A DNA stretch of 37,070 nucleotides from Candidatus Zhuqueibacterota bacterium (GTDB lineage: Bacteria; Zhuqueibacterota; Zhuqueibacteria; Thermofontimicrobiales; Sulfurfontimicrobiaceae). Numbering within the stretch: position 1 is the stretch's first letter; every line of letters begins with the position of its first letter. A model generated the notes under the pieces. That model did no database searches, was not told the DNA's origin, and saw only the letters and a program-made list of their open reading frames with translations. The position numbers and the translations under genes are program-made. The DNA is taken from assembly GCA_016927835.1 (NCBI GenBank), contig JAFGMA010000189.1, positions 1 to 37,070 of the forward strand, given 5' to 3'. Shown one piece after another: positions 9,354-19,250 of the stretch.

Positions 9354-11561
9354 ATGAAATCCTTACATGAATATAAAAATAAGCGTTCTGTTCGCATGCT
9401 GTTTTTGCTGGCAATGATAGCGTTTTGTTTTTCAACCAGCATGAGCGTCGCGGCAGTTCCACGAATCATGACATTTTCATCCGCTGTCGAATTTGAAAAA
9501 GGAAAGTGCCAAAATATTGCAATCGGCTACAACGGGCATTTGTTTTTGGCACCCAAAACGCGGCTTATTTTTGATTCGGGTGAACCCTTTTTATGGTCTT
9601 TCGCCGGCGATGCGGATGACAATATGGTTGTCGGCAGCGGCAATGATGGCAAGGTGTTTAAAATCGATCCCAAAGGGAACAGCTCTGTTTTCTTCGATGC
9701 CGAGGAATTGGAAGTCTATGCTCTGGCATTTGGTCCGAATAAGGCGCTGTTTGTCGGAACGTCTCCGGATGGTAAAATTTATCGGGTGGATGCTTCCGGC
9801 AAATCGCAGATCTATTTTGATCCGCCGGATAAATATATCTGGGATCTGGTTTTCGATGACAAAGGCAATCTTTTTGCCGCCACCGGCGATAGCGGCATTA
9901 TTTATAAAATCACTTCTCAAAACAAAGGATCGGTTTTTTTCGATTGCGATGAAACACACATCCGGACACTGAAATTCGATCCGAAGGGCAATTTGCTCGG
10001 GGGCAGCGTTGGCAACGGATTTCTATATCAGATTTCGCCCACAGGAAAAGCATTTGTGCTGTTTGATGCTCCTTTCAGGGAAATTCATACAATCGATCAA
10101 GCTAAAGACGGCACGATTTACATCGGGGCATTAGGCACGGAAACGCCATCATACCCTGCCAAACTAGCCGCACCTGGTCCGGAACCGGAAAAAGATGAAC
10201 CCGGATCCGATGAACAGGAAGCCGAACTTATTGAAATACGAATCGAGCCGGATAAAGCGCCCGCCTTACGCCGACGCAAGGAAAAAAGTGCGGTTTACAA
10301 ATTGACGCCCGAAGGGGCAGTGCAGAATATCTGGGAATTCAAATCGGAAATCGTTTATTCACTCGTGCTCGATAGCGACGGAACCCTCATCATCGGCACA
10401 GGCGACCAGGGAAAAATTTTTCGCTTGACACCTGAAGGCAAAGAAACGCTGCTTTTTACCCGCGATGAATCACAGGTGACCGCATTGCACCGGGATCGTG
10501 AAAATCGAATTTACCTGTGTTCCTCCAATATGGGCAGGCTCGCGCAACTGAATAGCCGCTTCGAAAGCACAGGCAGCTATGAATCCGATGTCATCGGCGT
10601 TGGCAATATCGCTCAATGGGGATCAATCAGTTGGAAAGCCGATGTTCCCGGCGGAACCGGTTTAGAGCTTTATACGCGCAGCGGCAATACGTCGAAAGCC
10701 GATGAAACATGGAGCACCTGGTCTGCAGCGTACGAACAACAGGAAGGTGAAAATATTACCAGTCCGGCGTCGCGCTATCTGCAATGGAAGCTTGTACTGA
10801 AATCCGACAAAGGCGGTCTCTCTCCGAAATTAAAAGAGCTTTCCATCGCGTACCTGGAACGTAATCTTGCACCATCGATCCTGGAAATCGTGGTCAAAGT
10901 ACCGGATCAACCGGTTGCACTCCGCGATTTCGATGATGAGGAAGATTTGCGTGTCCGATCATCCAACAGCCGCCAGATTAGAAGACCATCAACTTCAAAA
11001 AACGGTTCAAACGACGGAATGTATAATATCTCCTGGTACGCTGAAGACGATAATGCCGATGAACTGACTTTTGATATCTATTACAAAGACGAAGCGGAAC
11101 CGACCTGGAAATTGCTGAAGGATGACCTTAAAAAGAACAGATACGCGTTGAACGGTCAGCAATTGCCCGATGGCACCTACCTGGTGAAAGTCGTTGCCAG
11201 CGACGCACCGTCCAATCCGGTCAATTTTGCCAGGAAAGCCGAGAAAATTAGCGATCCGTTTATGATTGACAACACCGGTCCGGAGGTGGATCAGTTCCGT
11301 GTTAAACAATTGGACAATCGGCACGTGCAGGTAAATTGCCTGGTGACCGATGCCATGCATCCGGTTCAGAAAGTTGAATTCGTCTTCGATGTCGGCGACT
11401 GGCAACTGATCTATCCCGTAGATCAAATTTGTGATTCAAAAAAAGAAAATTTTACAATCGAATCTGAGACGCTACCCCCTGGAAAACACACCATTGTGAT
11501 TCGAGCTTATGATCGACTTATGAATATTGGTTTCGGTAAATTTCAATTCGAGGTAAAATGA
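9354..11561 (+). CDS. Exported beta-propeller protein with C-terminal Ig/FN3-like region
   Basis: 735 aa from the ATG at 9354, chosen because GGAGGT lies just upstream (9345-9350); a TTG at 9336 is less likely. It has a signal peptide (hydrophobic residues about 16-33). About residues 40-260 and 310-400 contain repeated blades with motifs such as DGKIYRVD, SGIIYKIT, NGFLYQIS and QGKIFRLT, each ending in a Gly-Lys turn. They resemble SMP-30/NHL/PQQ-type propellers. An acidic, proline-rich linker (about 255-300) separates the two blade groups. The C-terminal third has beta-sandwich-like sequence (for example the SWYAEDDNADELTFDIYYKD stretch). No catalytic residues are identified. It is probably a periplasmic or surface scaffold or sensor. 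Its stop overlaps the start of the next gene (ATGA), implying translational coupling. Confidence 0.65.
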   Translation: MKSLHEYKNKRSVRMLFLLAMIAFCFSTSMSVAAVPRIMTFSSAVEFEKGKCQNIAIGYNGHLFLAPKTRLIFDSGEPFLWSFAGDADDNMVVGSGNDGKVFKIDPKGNSSVFFDAEELEVYALAFGPNKALFVGTSPDGKIYRVDASGKSQIYFDPPDKYIWDLVFDDKGNLFAATGDSGIIYKITSQNKGSVFFDCDETHIRTLKFDPKGNLLGGSVGNGFLYQISPTGKAFVLFDAPFREIHTIDQAKDGTIYIGALGTETPSYPAKLAAPGPEPEKDEPGSDEQEAELIEIRIEPDKAPALRRRKEKSAVYKLTPEGAVQNIWEFKSEIVYSLVLDSDGTLIIGTGDQGKIFRLTPEGKETLLFTRDESQVTALHRDRENRIYLCSSNMGRLAQLNSRFESTGSYESDVIGVGNIAQWGSISWKADVPGGTGLELYTRSGNTSKADETWSTWSAAYEQQEGENITSPASRYLQWKLVLKSDKGGLSPKLKELSIAYLERNLAPSILEIVVKVPDQPVALRDFDDEEDLRVRSSNSRQIRRPSTSKNGSNDGMYNISWYAEDDNADELTFDIYYKDEAEPTWKLLKDDLKKNRYALNGQQLPDGTYLVKVVASDAPSNPVNFARKAEKISDPFMIDNTGPEVDQFRVKQLDNRHVQVNCLVTDAMHPVQKVEFVFDVGDWQLIYPVDQICDSKKENFTIESETLPPGKHTIVIRAYDRLMNIGFGKFQFEVK

Positions 11562-12550
11562 TGCTTAGATCCAATCTTTGGGAGTTGGCAAAAGAAATTA
11601 TTCAAAATAATCAATCATTTATACTCACAAGTCATATTAACCCGGATGGTGACGCTTTAGGCTCGGAAATCGCTTTAGCTGAATATTTAAGATCAATTGG
11701 CAAGCAGGCTACTATCGTAAACAATAGCCCGACTGCCAGAAATTATCGTTTTCTTGACCCGGGAAACGAAATAGTCATATTCGATAAAAATACCCATAAT
11801 GGCATTCTGGAATCGGCGGATGCCTTTTTTATCCTCGATATCAGCGACTGGGGACGGCTTCGGGAAATCGGCGAGATCATCCAATCCCTTCAAAAGCCCA
11901 AAGTCTGTATCGATCATCATCATTGCACGAACCACTTCACCGAAATCGACATTATTGATCAAAGGGCGTCTTCAACCGGTGAAATGATGTTTGATTTTCT
12001 GAGCTTCCTGGGCGCCACCTTCACGAAAAGAATTTCTACTGCATTGTACACATGCGTTCTAACCGATACCGGCTCATTCCGCTTTTCTAACACCAATTCC
12101 AAAGCCCACATCATCGCCGCCAAAATGCTATCCAACGGCGTGAACCCGCATCATATTTATCAGGAAGTGTATGAAAAAAATTCACAATCCAAAATGAAAC
12201 TGCTGGGCTCGATTCTCAAAAACCTCAGGTACGAATGTCACGGACGCCTGGCATGGTTCAATATCACACAGGACATGCTGGTGCAAGCCGGAGCCAACAT
12301 CTGGGATACAGAAGGCTTTCCCGAAATTCCGCGATCAATCGACGGCGTAGAAGTGAGCATGATGTTCACGGAATTGGAAGCAAGAAAAACAAAAATCAGC
12401 CTGCGCTCGAAGGGCAATACCGTAGTCAATACGGTGGCGATGAAATTCGGCGGTGGGGGACACCAATTCGCTTCGGGAGCCGTGCTGGATTCCCCTATCA
12501 AAGATGCGAACGCAATGGTGCTCGAAGAAGCTCGACAGCTCTTTATTTGA
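11558..12550 (+). CDS. nrnA: DHH/DHHA1 phosphoesterase, NrnA-like
   Basis: 330 aa, the usual length of NrnA, which degrades short oligoribonucleotides to mononucleotides and/or removes the 3' phosphate from pAp in the cytoplasm. Metal-binding motifs of the DHH domain are visible: SHINPDGDALGSE (D30, D32), LDISDWGR, and DHHH (D119, H120, H121). The C-terminal DHHA1 motif is GGGGHQFASGA (H302). Archaeal or bacterial RecJ-like or c-di-AMP phosphodiesterase (GdpP) alternatives are less likely, because the protein lacks membrane, PAS and GGDEF parts and matches NrnA in size. The start overlaps the propeller stop by four bases. No strong terminator follows. Confidence 0.85.
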   Translation: MMLRSNLWELAKEIIQNNQSFILTSHINPDGDALGSEIALAEYLRSIGKQATIVNNSPTARNYRFLDPGNEIVIFDKNTHNGILESADAFFILDISDWGRLREIGEIIQSLQKPKVCIDHHHCTNHFTEIDIIDQRASSTGEMMFDFLSFLGATFTKRISTALYTCVLTDTGSFRFSNTNSKAHIIAAKMLSNGVNPHHIYQEVYEKNSQSKMKLLGSILKNLRYECHGRLAWFNITQDMLVQAGANIWDTEGFPEIPRSIDGVEVSMMFTELEARKTKISLRSKGNTVVNTVAMKFGGGGHQFASGAVLDSPIKDANAMVLEEARQLFI

Positions 12551-12817
12551 TGGGCGTCCGTCCGGAAAAAAGCGCTTTTATGCAGAGCAGCTAGCCGCTG
12601 GAGTCCAAATATAGTTTTTAAAAAATACGGACTCGAATTTAAAGAATTCGCTCAGACAATGCGTTCTTTCGCGCCGCTTCCTCTTCGATTGCTGAGAAAA
12701 CGAGCCTGCGAGTTTATGTCGGCGCCGTCTGACTTTTTGTTTAAGGATTCTCCACCCGTGCCGGCAATCACACGTTATCTTGAATACCACAGCAACCACT
12801 AACAATTACATTGCGAT

Positions 12818-15223
12818 ATGCCGATCAAGATCGATCTTGAAAATAAGAAAATAACGCTAAGTGTGAGTGAACTGGCAGCGGAAAATCCGTTTCAGCGTTC
12901 AGGCGAATCTGGCTCGACACTCGCCCGGATGACTGCCGGCAGGATGATTCATGAAGAGCATCAGCGGGAACAACAGCGCGCTATTGATAATTATGTCAGG
13001 GAATTCTCCATTGACCACCCGGTTTCGTTAAACGGCTACTCAATCCTCATCCAGGGACGCATCGATGGACTTTATGAAAAAAATGCTGAAACCATTGTTG
13101 AAGAAATAAAATCTGTCATCCTTCCTCCTGCCCAATTCAACGCTTTGAACGAGTTCACCTTTACCACCTACCGCAATCAGCTCCGCCTGTATTGCCATTT
13201 TTTACACCAAATCGGCTATCCTCGCGTCAAAGGGTATTTGATTTTCATCAACCTCATCGATAAGTCGAAAAAGGCGATCCCGGTTGAATTCGATGATGAT
13301 GAGGTGCAAGCATTTTTGCTGCAACGCCTGGCGCATCTGATTCATCAAATCGAGCAGGAACAACTTCGCCTGATCCGGCGCCTCGAATATGCGGCAAAGC
13401 TTGGTTTCCCCTATCCTGAAATGCGAAAATACCAGGATGATATTATAAAAGATGTTGAATTCTGCCTCTCACGACAGTCAGATTTGTTGATTTCCGCTCC
13501 GACCGGAATCGGCAAAACCGCTGCTGTCATTTTTCCCGCATTGAAGTATGCGTATGCGAATAAATTGCGATTGTTTTATATTACGTCGAAAACCACCCAG
13601 CAGATCATCGCGCAACAAACGCTTGAAAAGCTGTGCAATCCCATGATCGATCTCCGCGGTATTATTTTGCAGGCAAGGGAAAAAATATGCCTGAACGACC
13701 AGGTTGTCTGTCACGAGGATTTTTGTCCGTATGCGGTCGATTACGGCGAAAAAGTAATGGATGATGCGCTCTTCGATACCCTGCTCGCCAAAGGAATCAT
13801 TCTCCCTGCCGATGTGCAGAAAATCGCCAGGGAAAAGGTCATCTGTCCGTTCGAACTCGCGCTCGATCTCTCGCTCCAGGTCGATGTCATCGTATGCGAT
13901 TACAACTATGTTTTCGATCCCGGCTCTTATTTGCGGCGATTTTTCTTCGAAAAGCCGTTTGACGATCTGATTCTCATCATTGACGAAGCACACAATTTGT
14001 ATCAGCGGGGACGCGACTATTACTCGCCAGAACTCAATCGCGATGATGTCCAGAGCTTGATGTATTTTTGCGAACTGCAGCGTAATCCGCTTTTTCATAA
14101 AGCGAAAAAAATTCTCTCCGATATCGATCAACTATTCAGAGAGCTTGAGCAGCAATCCGGGGAAAATAAGCCGCAGGGTGCAAAATCACTGGTTGAACTC
14201 GAATTGAAGCGCTTTTCAAAAATCAAGGACAGGCTTGATGGTTTCATGCTGGAATACCTGATTTACAAGAAAGCCAATGCACTGGTCAATCCCAATGATC
14301 CTGTAGATGAATTCTTCTATACATTCAGATTATTCGAAAATGTGCTCGCACTTCAGGGTGAAGAATTTTCAACAATTCTGGACAGAAGTCAAGATGCGAC
14401 CCGGCTGAAAATTTTATGCAAAGATCCGGCGAATCAATTGCAGAAGCGCCTGGACGGATTTTATGCGGTCATTGCCATGTCTGCTACGCTGGAGCCGCTG
14501 GCATTTTATCGCGATGTGCTGGGTTTTCCCGCCGACGCGAATCACCAATCTTATCCGTCACCATTTCCGCCTGGCAACCAAAAAATCATTGTCGATCCGA
14601 GCGTTTCGACACGCTTCCGGGATCGCCCGCGATCGTATGAATACATCGCAGATGCCATCAGCAGCATTCTCACCCTTAAACCGGGCAATTATTTCGCATT
14701 CTTCCCCAGCTTCGATTATCTTCAAAAAGTTCAGGAAGTGCTCTACGCGATGGACTCCAACGTCATCGCTCAGGAACGATACATGAATGACAAAGCGCGC
14801 CTGCAGGTATTGGAATTGCTTCGGGATACGACGCAAAATACCCTGGTGTTGGCGGTACAGGGCGGCATCTTTGCTGAAGGCGTGGATTATTCGGGCGAGA
14901 TGCTGCTGGGGGCGTTTGTCATAGGTCCGGCGCTGCCGGCGTTCACATTCGAGCAGGAATTGCTGAAAAGCTATTACCAGGAAACGCGGGGCATGGGCTT
15001 CGAATATGCGTATCTCTGTCCGGGCATGAATCGGGTGATTCAATCGGTGGGTCGCGTTATTCGATCAGAATCGGATGTGGGCGTGATTTTGCTCATCGGG
15101 CAGCGTTTCGCCACGACCTATTACAATTCGCTTTTTCCGCGCTACTGGTACCAGTCGTCACCTGCCGAATTGATTTCAACCGATCCATTCAATGAGGTAA
15201 AGCGCTTTTGGGAGCTACATTGA
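12818..15223 (+). CDS. RecB-like nuclease fused to XPD/DinG-type helicase
   Basis: An 801-aa two-part enzyme for DNA processing. Residues 30-170 show the RecB-family PD-(D/E)xK set: His45 in GRMIHEE, Asp83 in GRIDGLYE, Glu96-x-Lys98 in EEIKSV, and a QxxxY motif (Q121-Y125). From about 210 follows a superfamily 2 helicase: Walker A SAPTGIGKT (Lys233), DEAH box D389-H392, a motif III-like AMSATLE, and the motif VI-like QSVGRVIRSE. Four cysteines between Walker A and DEAH (C291, C298, C303, C343) fit the XPD/DinG iron-sulfur cluster, although their spacing is their own. The likely role is 5'-3' unwinding with nuclease trimming in repair. The protein is cytoplasmic. ATG at 12818 has a weak ribosome-binding site. 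No cas or defence genes are adjacent. Confidence 0.85.
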   Translation: MPIKIDLENKKITLSVSELAAENPFQRSGESGSTLARMTAGRMIHEEHQREQQRAIDNYVREFSIDHPVSLNGYSILIQGRIDGLYEKNAETIVEEIKSVILPPAQFNALNEFTFTTYRNQLRLYCHFLHQIGYPRVKGYLIFINLIDKSKKAIPVEFDDDEVQAFLLQRLAHLIHQIEQEQLRLIRRLEYAAKLGFPYPEMRKYQDDIIKDVEFCLSRQSDLLISAPTGIGKTAAVIFPALKYAYANKLRLFYITSKTTQQIIAQQTLEKLCNPMIDLRGIILQAREKICLNDQVVCHEDFCPYAVDYGEKVMDDALFDTLLAKGIILPADVQKIAREKVICPFELALDLSLQVDVIVCDYNYVFDPGSYLRRFFFEKPFDDLILIIDEAHNLYQRGRDYYSPELNRDDVQSLMYFCELQRNPLFHKAKKILSDIDQLFRELEQQSGENKPQGAKSLVELELKRFSKIKDRLDGFMLEYLIYKKANALVNPNDPVDEFFYTFRLFENVLALQGEEFSTILDRSQDATRLKILCKDPANQLQKRLDGFYAVIAMSATLEPLAFYRDVLGFPADANHQSYPSPFPPGNQKIIVDPSVSTRFRDRPRSYEYIADAISSILTLKPGNYFAFFPSFDYLQKVQEVLYAMDSNVIAQERYMNDKARLQVLELLRDTTQNTLVLAVQGGIFAEGVDYSGEMLLGAFVIGPALPAFTFEQELLKSYYQETRGMGFEYAYLCPGMNRVIQSVGRVIRSESDVGVILLIGQRFATTYYNSLFPRYWYQSSPAELISTDPFNEVKRFWELH

Positions 15224-15620
15224 GCAGCCAACGAAATACTGCGGACTGGTGCAGGATTCCGATTCCCAATTGCCGATCGCTGTCTATCGCTTCACATCAA
15301 AACCGTAATTCCTATGCAAAAAAAGCAACTAAAGATCGCGATCATTTTGCGATTTTGATTCTTCTGTAGCGCTCAGAGCGGTTTGAAGATCGTTTTCTAT
15401 TTATTTTTTCATCTTTTAAACTAGAAGCGATTCAGCCCACTGAATGAGCAAAATGCACAAAAAAATTAGACGCTGTTTTATTGATATATTTAAGAAAATA
15501 AGCATTTTAGTGTATTCCGTGTATTTCGCGGGTATAGTCTTTAATGGTTGAAAAATTATACGAGGTGTAAAAGTTTTGAGGTACAATTCTGATTTTGTTT
15601 TATAAAGGATTATTCCAAAA
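15224..15620. other. Gap with a degenerate TTCGTG-type repeat
   Basis: 397 AT-rich bases. A stretch at 15510-15533 (GTGTATTCCGTGTATTTCGC and following) resembles the TTCGTG-rich unit at 19556-19582. The palindrome GATCGCGATC lies around 15338. A 76-codon minus-strand frame here is low-complexity and derived partly from the repeat, so it is not called. Confidence 0.4.
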
Positions 15621-17180
15621 ATGAGTGTGAAAATTGAAACCGGCAATCCCCTTTTCGATGACTTTTATGCGGCAATCGAACATTTCCTGAAGCAGGATCA
15701 GGTTACGTATGTCATCGACGGCGAACGCGTGCACGGATACCGCAGCCCTGATTGCAACGCGATCTGGATTCGCGACCATTCCGATATGTTGCGCGGTGCC
15801 CGGTATTTTGAAACCGATATGTTGAGCGCTGTTTCGCACTTCGCGGACACCCAGCGGGAGAATGGCGCGGTTTTCGACCTGGTGTCGTGTGCGATGGATC
15901 GTGAGAATTGGGCAAAATATGTACGGGTTCCCGTCGAAGCGGATGTCGAATTTCGGTTCGTCAAAGCCATCTACCTCGGTTGGCAGGCGACCGGCAACGA
16001 TGGCTGGCTGCGCTGGATTTTGCACAAGGCTGAAAAAGCGTTGCTTCACACACTTTCACACCCGCTCCGCTGGAGTTACGAACATCAACTGGTAAAGCGC
16101 GCCTTTACTATCGATACATGGGATTTCGATTTTGTGGAAGCCGGTCAACCCTGGCTTAATTTTCAAATTTCCGATAAAACACACTGGGGCATTTTTCATG
16201 GGGATAATTCGGGGTTGTATGAAGCCTGCATTTTGCTCTCCATATTGTATCAGCATCTCGACAACAGCACAAAGCAATTATCCTGGTTGAAGCTGGCTGC
16301 CGATATTCAGCAGAAAGCCAACGCGCTGTGCTGGAACGGACGGTTCTACCGGCATCGCGTTCCCCTGGATAATTTTAGCCTGCCCGATGTGAATGAAGCC
16401 GAACAGCTTTCGCTGTCCAATCCCATGGCAATCAACCGCGGGATGGCGACGCACGAGATGGCTGTGGCGATGCTGCGCGAATATCAGCAGCGCAAAATTG
16501 AAACGGGATCCTTTGCCGAATGGTTCTCAATCGATCCGCCTTTCCCCGACGGATTTTTCGGTGATCCCAAATTGGTTCGGGGCGCATACGTAAACGGCGG
16601 AATCATGCCGCTGGTCGGGGGAGAACTCGCCAGGGCAGCGTTCGAGCATGGTTTCGAAACTTATGGCGTTTCAATATTGCGCCAATATGCGGAGATGATC
16701 CGTGCCTCCGGCGAAACGTACCTGTGGTATTTCCCCGACGGAACGCCTTCCTCCGTTGAAACCAGCACCAGTCCCGAAGCCACACCTACCGATGGCTGGG
16801 GTGCTTCTGCCATGCTTTACGCATTTATCGAAGGCCTGGCTGGTGTAGTGGACGCCGACCGGCTTTTCAAAAAAGTCAGGCTTGCTCCGCGTTGGCGCAT
16901 CGCAGGCGTGGAGAACGCGAAGGTGAGTGTCGGCTATGGCGCTTCAGACGCACAACTCACCTACCAAATCGTATCCGCCCCTGGTTCGGATTATTTAATA
17001 ATAGAGGGGAACAGCATGATCGAGTTGCATTACCTCTTGCAGCAGGGAAGTCAGGCAGCGGAGGTATCAGTGAATGGCATGCCAATCCCGTTTCACAATG
17101 CGACCATCGAAAATAGCCGCTATGTCGATGCGACATTTCCGGTGGTGGAGAAAGCCATCGTTCGCATTAATCTGAAATAG
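15621..17180 (+). CDS. Six-hairpin glycosidase-like protein
   Basis: 519 aa, no signal peptide, so probably cytoplasmic. The sequence has the alternating helix and aromatic/acidic loop pattern of (alpha/alpha)6-barrel glycosidases. Examples are AIWIRDHSDML near residue 50, FTIDTWDFDFVEAG near 155-170, GIFHGDNSGLYEA near 190, and TDGWGASAML near 390. A beta-sandwich-like tail follows (about 415-519). Related enzymes include GH63/GH15-like hydrolases, glycogen-debranching domains and glucosylglycerate hydrolases; I cannot assign the substrate. Acidic residues in the motifs are candidate catalysts. AAGGA at 15605-15609 supports the ATG at 15621. It appears monocistronic, with gaps of about 400 bases on both sides. 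Confidence 0.6.
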   Translation: MSVKIETGNPLFDDFYAAIEHFLKQDQVTYVIDGERVHGYRSPDCNAIWIRDHSDMLRGARYFETDMLSAVSHFADTQRENGAVFDLVSCAMDRENWAKYVRVPVEADVEFRFVKAIYLGWQATGNDGWLRWILHKAEKALLHTLSHPLRWSYEHQLVKRAFTIDTWDFDFVEAGQPWLNFQISDKTHWGIFHGDNSGLYEACILLSILYQHLDNSTKQLSWLKLAADIQQKANALCWNGRFYRHRVPLDNFSLPDVNEAEQLSLSNPMAINRGMATHEMAVAMLREYQQRKIETGSFAEWFSIDPPFPDGFFGDPKLVRGAYVNGGIMPLVGGELARAAFEHGFETYGVSILRQYAEMIRASGETYLWYFPDGTPSSVETSTSPEATPTDGWGASAMLYAFIEGLAGVVDADRLFKKVRLAPRWRIAGVENAKVSVGYGASDAQLTYQIVSAPGSDYLIIEGNSMIELHYLLQQGSQAAEVSVNGMPIPFHNATIENSRYVDATFPVVEKAIVRINLK

Positions 17181-17250
17181 CATCCGATTAAAAAACTCAC
17201 TCTTTCATAGCCTGAGCTCTGCTTTACCTTTTTTTAACCGCCCAAACCGA

Positions 17251-17274
17251 GGAGTGCCAAAGCTTGCTTTGGCA
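17251..17274 (+). repeat. Hairpin repeat, copy 1
   Basis: TGCCAAAGC (17255-17263) pairs with GCTTTGGCA (17266-17274) over a 2-base spacer. The same GGAGTGCCAAAGC core recurs at 17434-17453 and, in opposite orientation, at 25006-25027. A G-C for C-G swap in the third copy keeps that pair intact. Confidence 0.65.
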
Positions 17275-17433
17275 AAATATCCGCCTTCAACTCACCCCGC
17301 GCTCGTTAAAATGGCTCAGTTTTTGGTCGTTTCAAGGTTTGCAATACCACCTGTGATCCCAAACCGGAGTCTGTGATTCAGATAAAACTCCCTCACACCA
17401 CCGCCTAAACCTGTTTTTAATGCCCATACCCAG

Positions 17434-17453
17434 GGAGTGCCAAAGCCTGCTTT
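17434..17453 (+). repeat. Hairpin repeat, copy 2 (partly decayed)
   Basis: GGAGTGCCAAAGCCTGCTTT matches copy 1 at 19 of 20 positions. The right arm then continues AGAA instead of GGCA, so the outer stem is lost. Confidence 0.6.
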
Positions 17454-17501
17454 AGAAATTTCCCCCTGCCCGCCCAATCCACAGCGCTTCTAAAATAATA
17501 C

Positions 17502-17530
17502 TTGCTTGTTTTGCTCAAAATACGTATAAT
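17502..17530 (+). promoter_or_regulatory. Sigma70-type promoter of the SAM hydrolase operon
   Basis: TTGCTT (17502-17507) and a perfect TATAAT (17525-17530) are 17 bases apart. The predicted start near 17537 gives a leader of about 55 bases before the ATG at 17593. Confidence 0.65.
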
Positions 17531-17592
17531 AAAATTTTTAACGCCAATAAATATGACCGAAAAACGGTTGCATCAATTCATAAAATTTGATC

Positions 17593-18384
17593 ATGGAACG
17601 CGCTGTTATTTCATTGCTTACTGATTTCGGGGATCAGGACGGATTCACAGGGATCATGAAGGGGGTCATTTTGAGGATCAATCCGGCGGTGCGCATCGTA
17701 GATTTGAGCCACCGCGTCCCCGCGCACCAGGTCGATGCGGCAGCTTTTGTGTTGCATACAGCACATTCCTATTTTCCCGCCGGAACGATTCATGTGGTCG
17801 TCGTGGATCCGGGTGTGGGCAGCGACCGCAAGATTATCGCCTGCGAGGCGAATACCCAGATTTTTCTTGCGCCAGACAATGAAGTGCTGAAATATATCTT
17901 TCATGAATTTGGTATCGATTCGGTAATTCACGTCACCAATCAGCGGTATTTTCTGCCCGTCACCAGCCAAACATTTCACGGACGCGATATCTTTGCCCCG
18001 GTGGCAGCGCATTTATCAACCGGTATCGAATTGCATGAACTGGGCGAATCCACAACTGATTTTCTGCCCGGCGCTGTCATCGAGCCGCTGATTTCCGAAA
18101 CATCAATTCAGGGACAGATTCTGCACATCGATACTTTCGGTAATCTTCTTACGAATATTCCCAAAACGTGTTTGCCCCGTTCAAGTGATTATGCAGAGCT
18201 GTCGATTACGGGCAAACAGCTTGACATAAAAGGTATTTCAAATTCATACACCGAATCGGTGGGACAGGAACCGGTGGCAATCCTGGGAAGTCATGGCTAC
18301 CTGGAAATCGCGATTAACCAACACCGCGCGAGTGATACGTTGAAACTGAAACCTGGAGACAAAATCGCTATTAGATGGAAATGA
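17593..18384 (+). CDS. S-adenosyl-L-methionine hydrolase (SAM hydroxide adenosyltransferase)
   Basis: 263 aa from ATG 17593; the TTG at 17587 is an unlikely start. It belongs to the DUF62/fluorinase-chlorinase superfamily, in which water attacks SAM to give adenosine and methionine in the cytoplasm. Visible motifs are SLLTDFGDQDGF at the N terminus, VVVDPGVGSDR (Asp72, Arg79), FHGRDIFAP (His129) and DTFGNLLTNI. The Asp-Arg-His set has nearly the spacing of the catalytic triad described for the archaeal enzyme PH0463 (D68, R75, H127). This supports a hydrolase over a halogenase, although the halogenase-specific loop was not checked by alignment. The physiological purpose in bacteria is unsettled. 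The stop overlaps the start of the M50 gene, implying coupling. Confidence 0.9.
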   Translation: MERAVISLLTDFGDQDGFTGIMKGVILRINPAVRIVDLSHRVPAHQVDAAAFVLHTAHSYFPAGTIHVVVVDPGVGSDRKIIACEANTQIFLAPDNEVLKYIFHEFGIDSVIHVTNQRYFLPVTSQTFHGRDIFAPVAAHLSTGIELHELGESTTDFLPGAVIEPLISETSIQGQILHIDTFGNLLTNIPKTCLPRSSDYAELSITGKQLDIKGISNSYTESVGQEPVAILGSHGYLEIAINQHRASDTLKLKPGDKIAIRWK

Positions 18385-19250
18385 AAATGAATCGAGAATC
18401 GTTATATGACTGGCAATATGCAATGCAAAAACCGGAACCTCCGCGGCGCGCATGGAAACAAAAACTGGGATCGATTTTCAGACTGCCCCTGACGAATTTG
18501 GTTCTATTCATGTTAACGCTGGTTACCGCATACCTGGCTTACGGCATCTGGTACAGCCTTGCAGCGACAACGATTTTGCTGGCTCACGAAATGGGGCATT
18601 TTTTGACGTGTCGGCGATATGGCGTCCAGGCGACATTGCCCTATTTTATTCCCATGTTTAATCCTTTCGGAACCATGGGTGCGGTGATTAAAATCGGCAG
18701 CCGTATTCCGAACAGAAAAGCCTTGTTCGATATCGGCGCTGCCGGACCACTCGCCGGCATGGTGCTGGCGCTGCCGGCGATTATTATCGGGATAAAATTG
18801 TCGACTATCGTGGATACTGCGTCGTCGGGTGGATTGCCCCTCGGTGAATCATTGCTGTTTCACCATTTATCGCAATGGCTGCGACCCGAGCTGACCCCTG
18901 AAACGGATCTGATGCTGCATCCGCTGGCGTTTGCCGGATGGTTCGGCATGTTTGTTACGGCGCTGAATTTATTGCCAATCGGGCAATTGGATGGCGGGCA
19001 CGTTGTGTATTCGATCTTCGGGAAAAAAAGCACCGCGATCTATCGGCTGGCGATTTTTGCGTTTGCCCTGAATACGATTGTCTACCCAATGTGGATTCTG
19101 TTTTTCGAAATCCTGATTGTTTTCGGCAGGAAGCATCCCCCGCCGATTGATGATATCACTCCCATTGACTTGAAACGAAAGATTCTCGGTGCGTTCATTT
19201 TTGTGGTTTTTGTCGTATCATTCATCCCGTTTCCGTTTGATTATTTATAG
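18375..19250 (+). CDS. Site-2-protease-like M50 membrane metallopeptidase
   Basis: 291 aa, polytopic inner-membrane protein with about six or seven hydrophobic segments. The zinc motif is HEMGH (His71, Glu72, His75), and the second metal ligand is Asp206 in QLDGGH. The segment FNPFGTMGAVIKIGSR and following AGPLAGMVLALP are typical of the EGY/S2P-like branch. No PDZ domain is seen, unlike RseP. The family cleaves membrane-embedded substrates; the target here is unknown. Start options are 18375, 18381 and 18387. The ATG at 18381 gives an ATGA overlap with the SAM hydrolase stop, but I report the longest frame. There is no clear ribosome-binding site, so translational coupling is likely. Confidence 0.85.
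   Translation: MEMKMNRESLYDWQYAMQKPEPPRRAWKQKLGSIFRLPLTNLVLFMLTLVTAYLAYGIWYSLAATTILLAHEMGHFLTCRRYGVQATLPYFIPMFNPFGTMGAVIKIGSRIPNRKALFDIGAAGPLAGMVLALPAIIIGIKLSTIVDTASSGGLPLGESLLFHHLSQWLRPELTPETDLMLHPLAFAGWFGMFVTALNLLPIGQLDGGHVVYSIFGKKSTAIYRLAIFAFALNTIVYPMWILFFEILIVFGRKHPPPIDDITPIDLKRKILGAFIFVVFVVSFIPFPFDYL

Larger units (their letters stand above)
17181..17592. other. Gap with an imperfect 50-base direct repeat and a promoter
   Basis: 412 bases. Two related blocks, 17226-17279 and 17409-17460, share a T-run, a GCCCA(A/T)ACC segment and GGAGTGCCAAAGC(T/C)TGCTTT. The first contains a near-perfect hairpin (17255-17274). A strong promoter at 17502-17530 reads into the SAM hydrolase. No gene is seen. 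Confidence 0.6.
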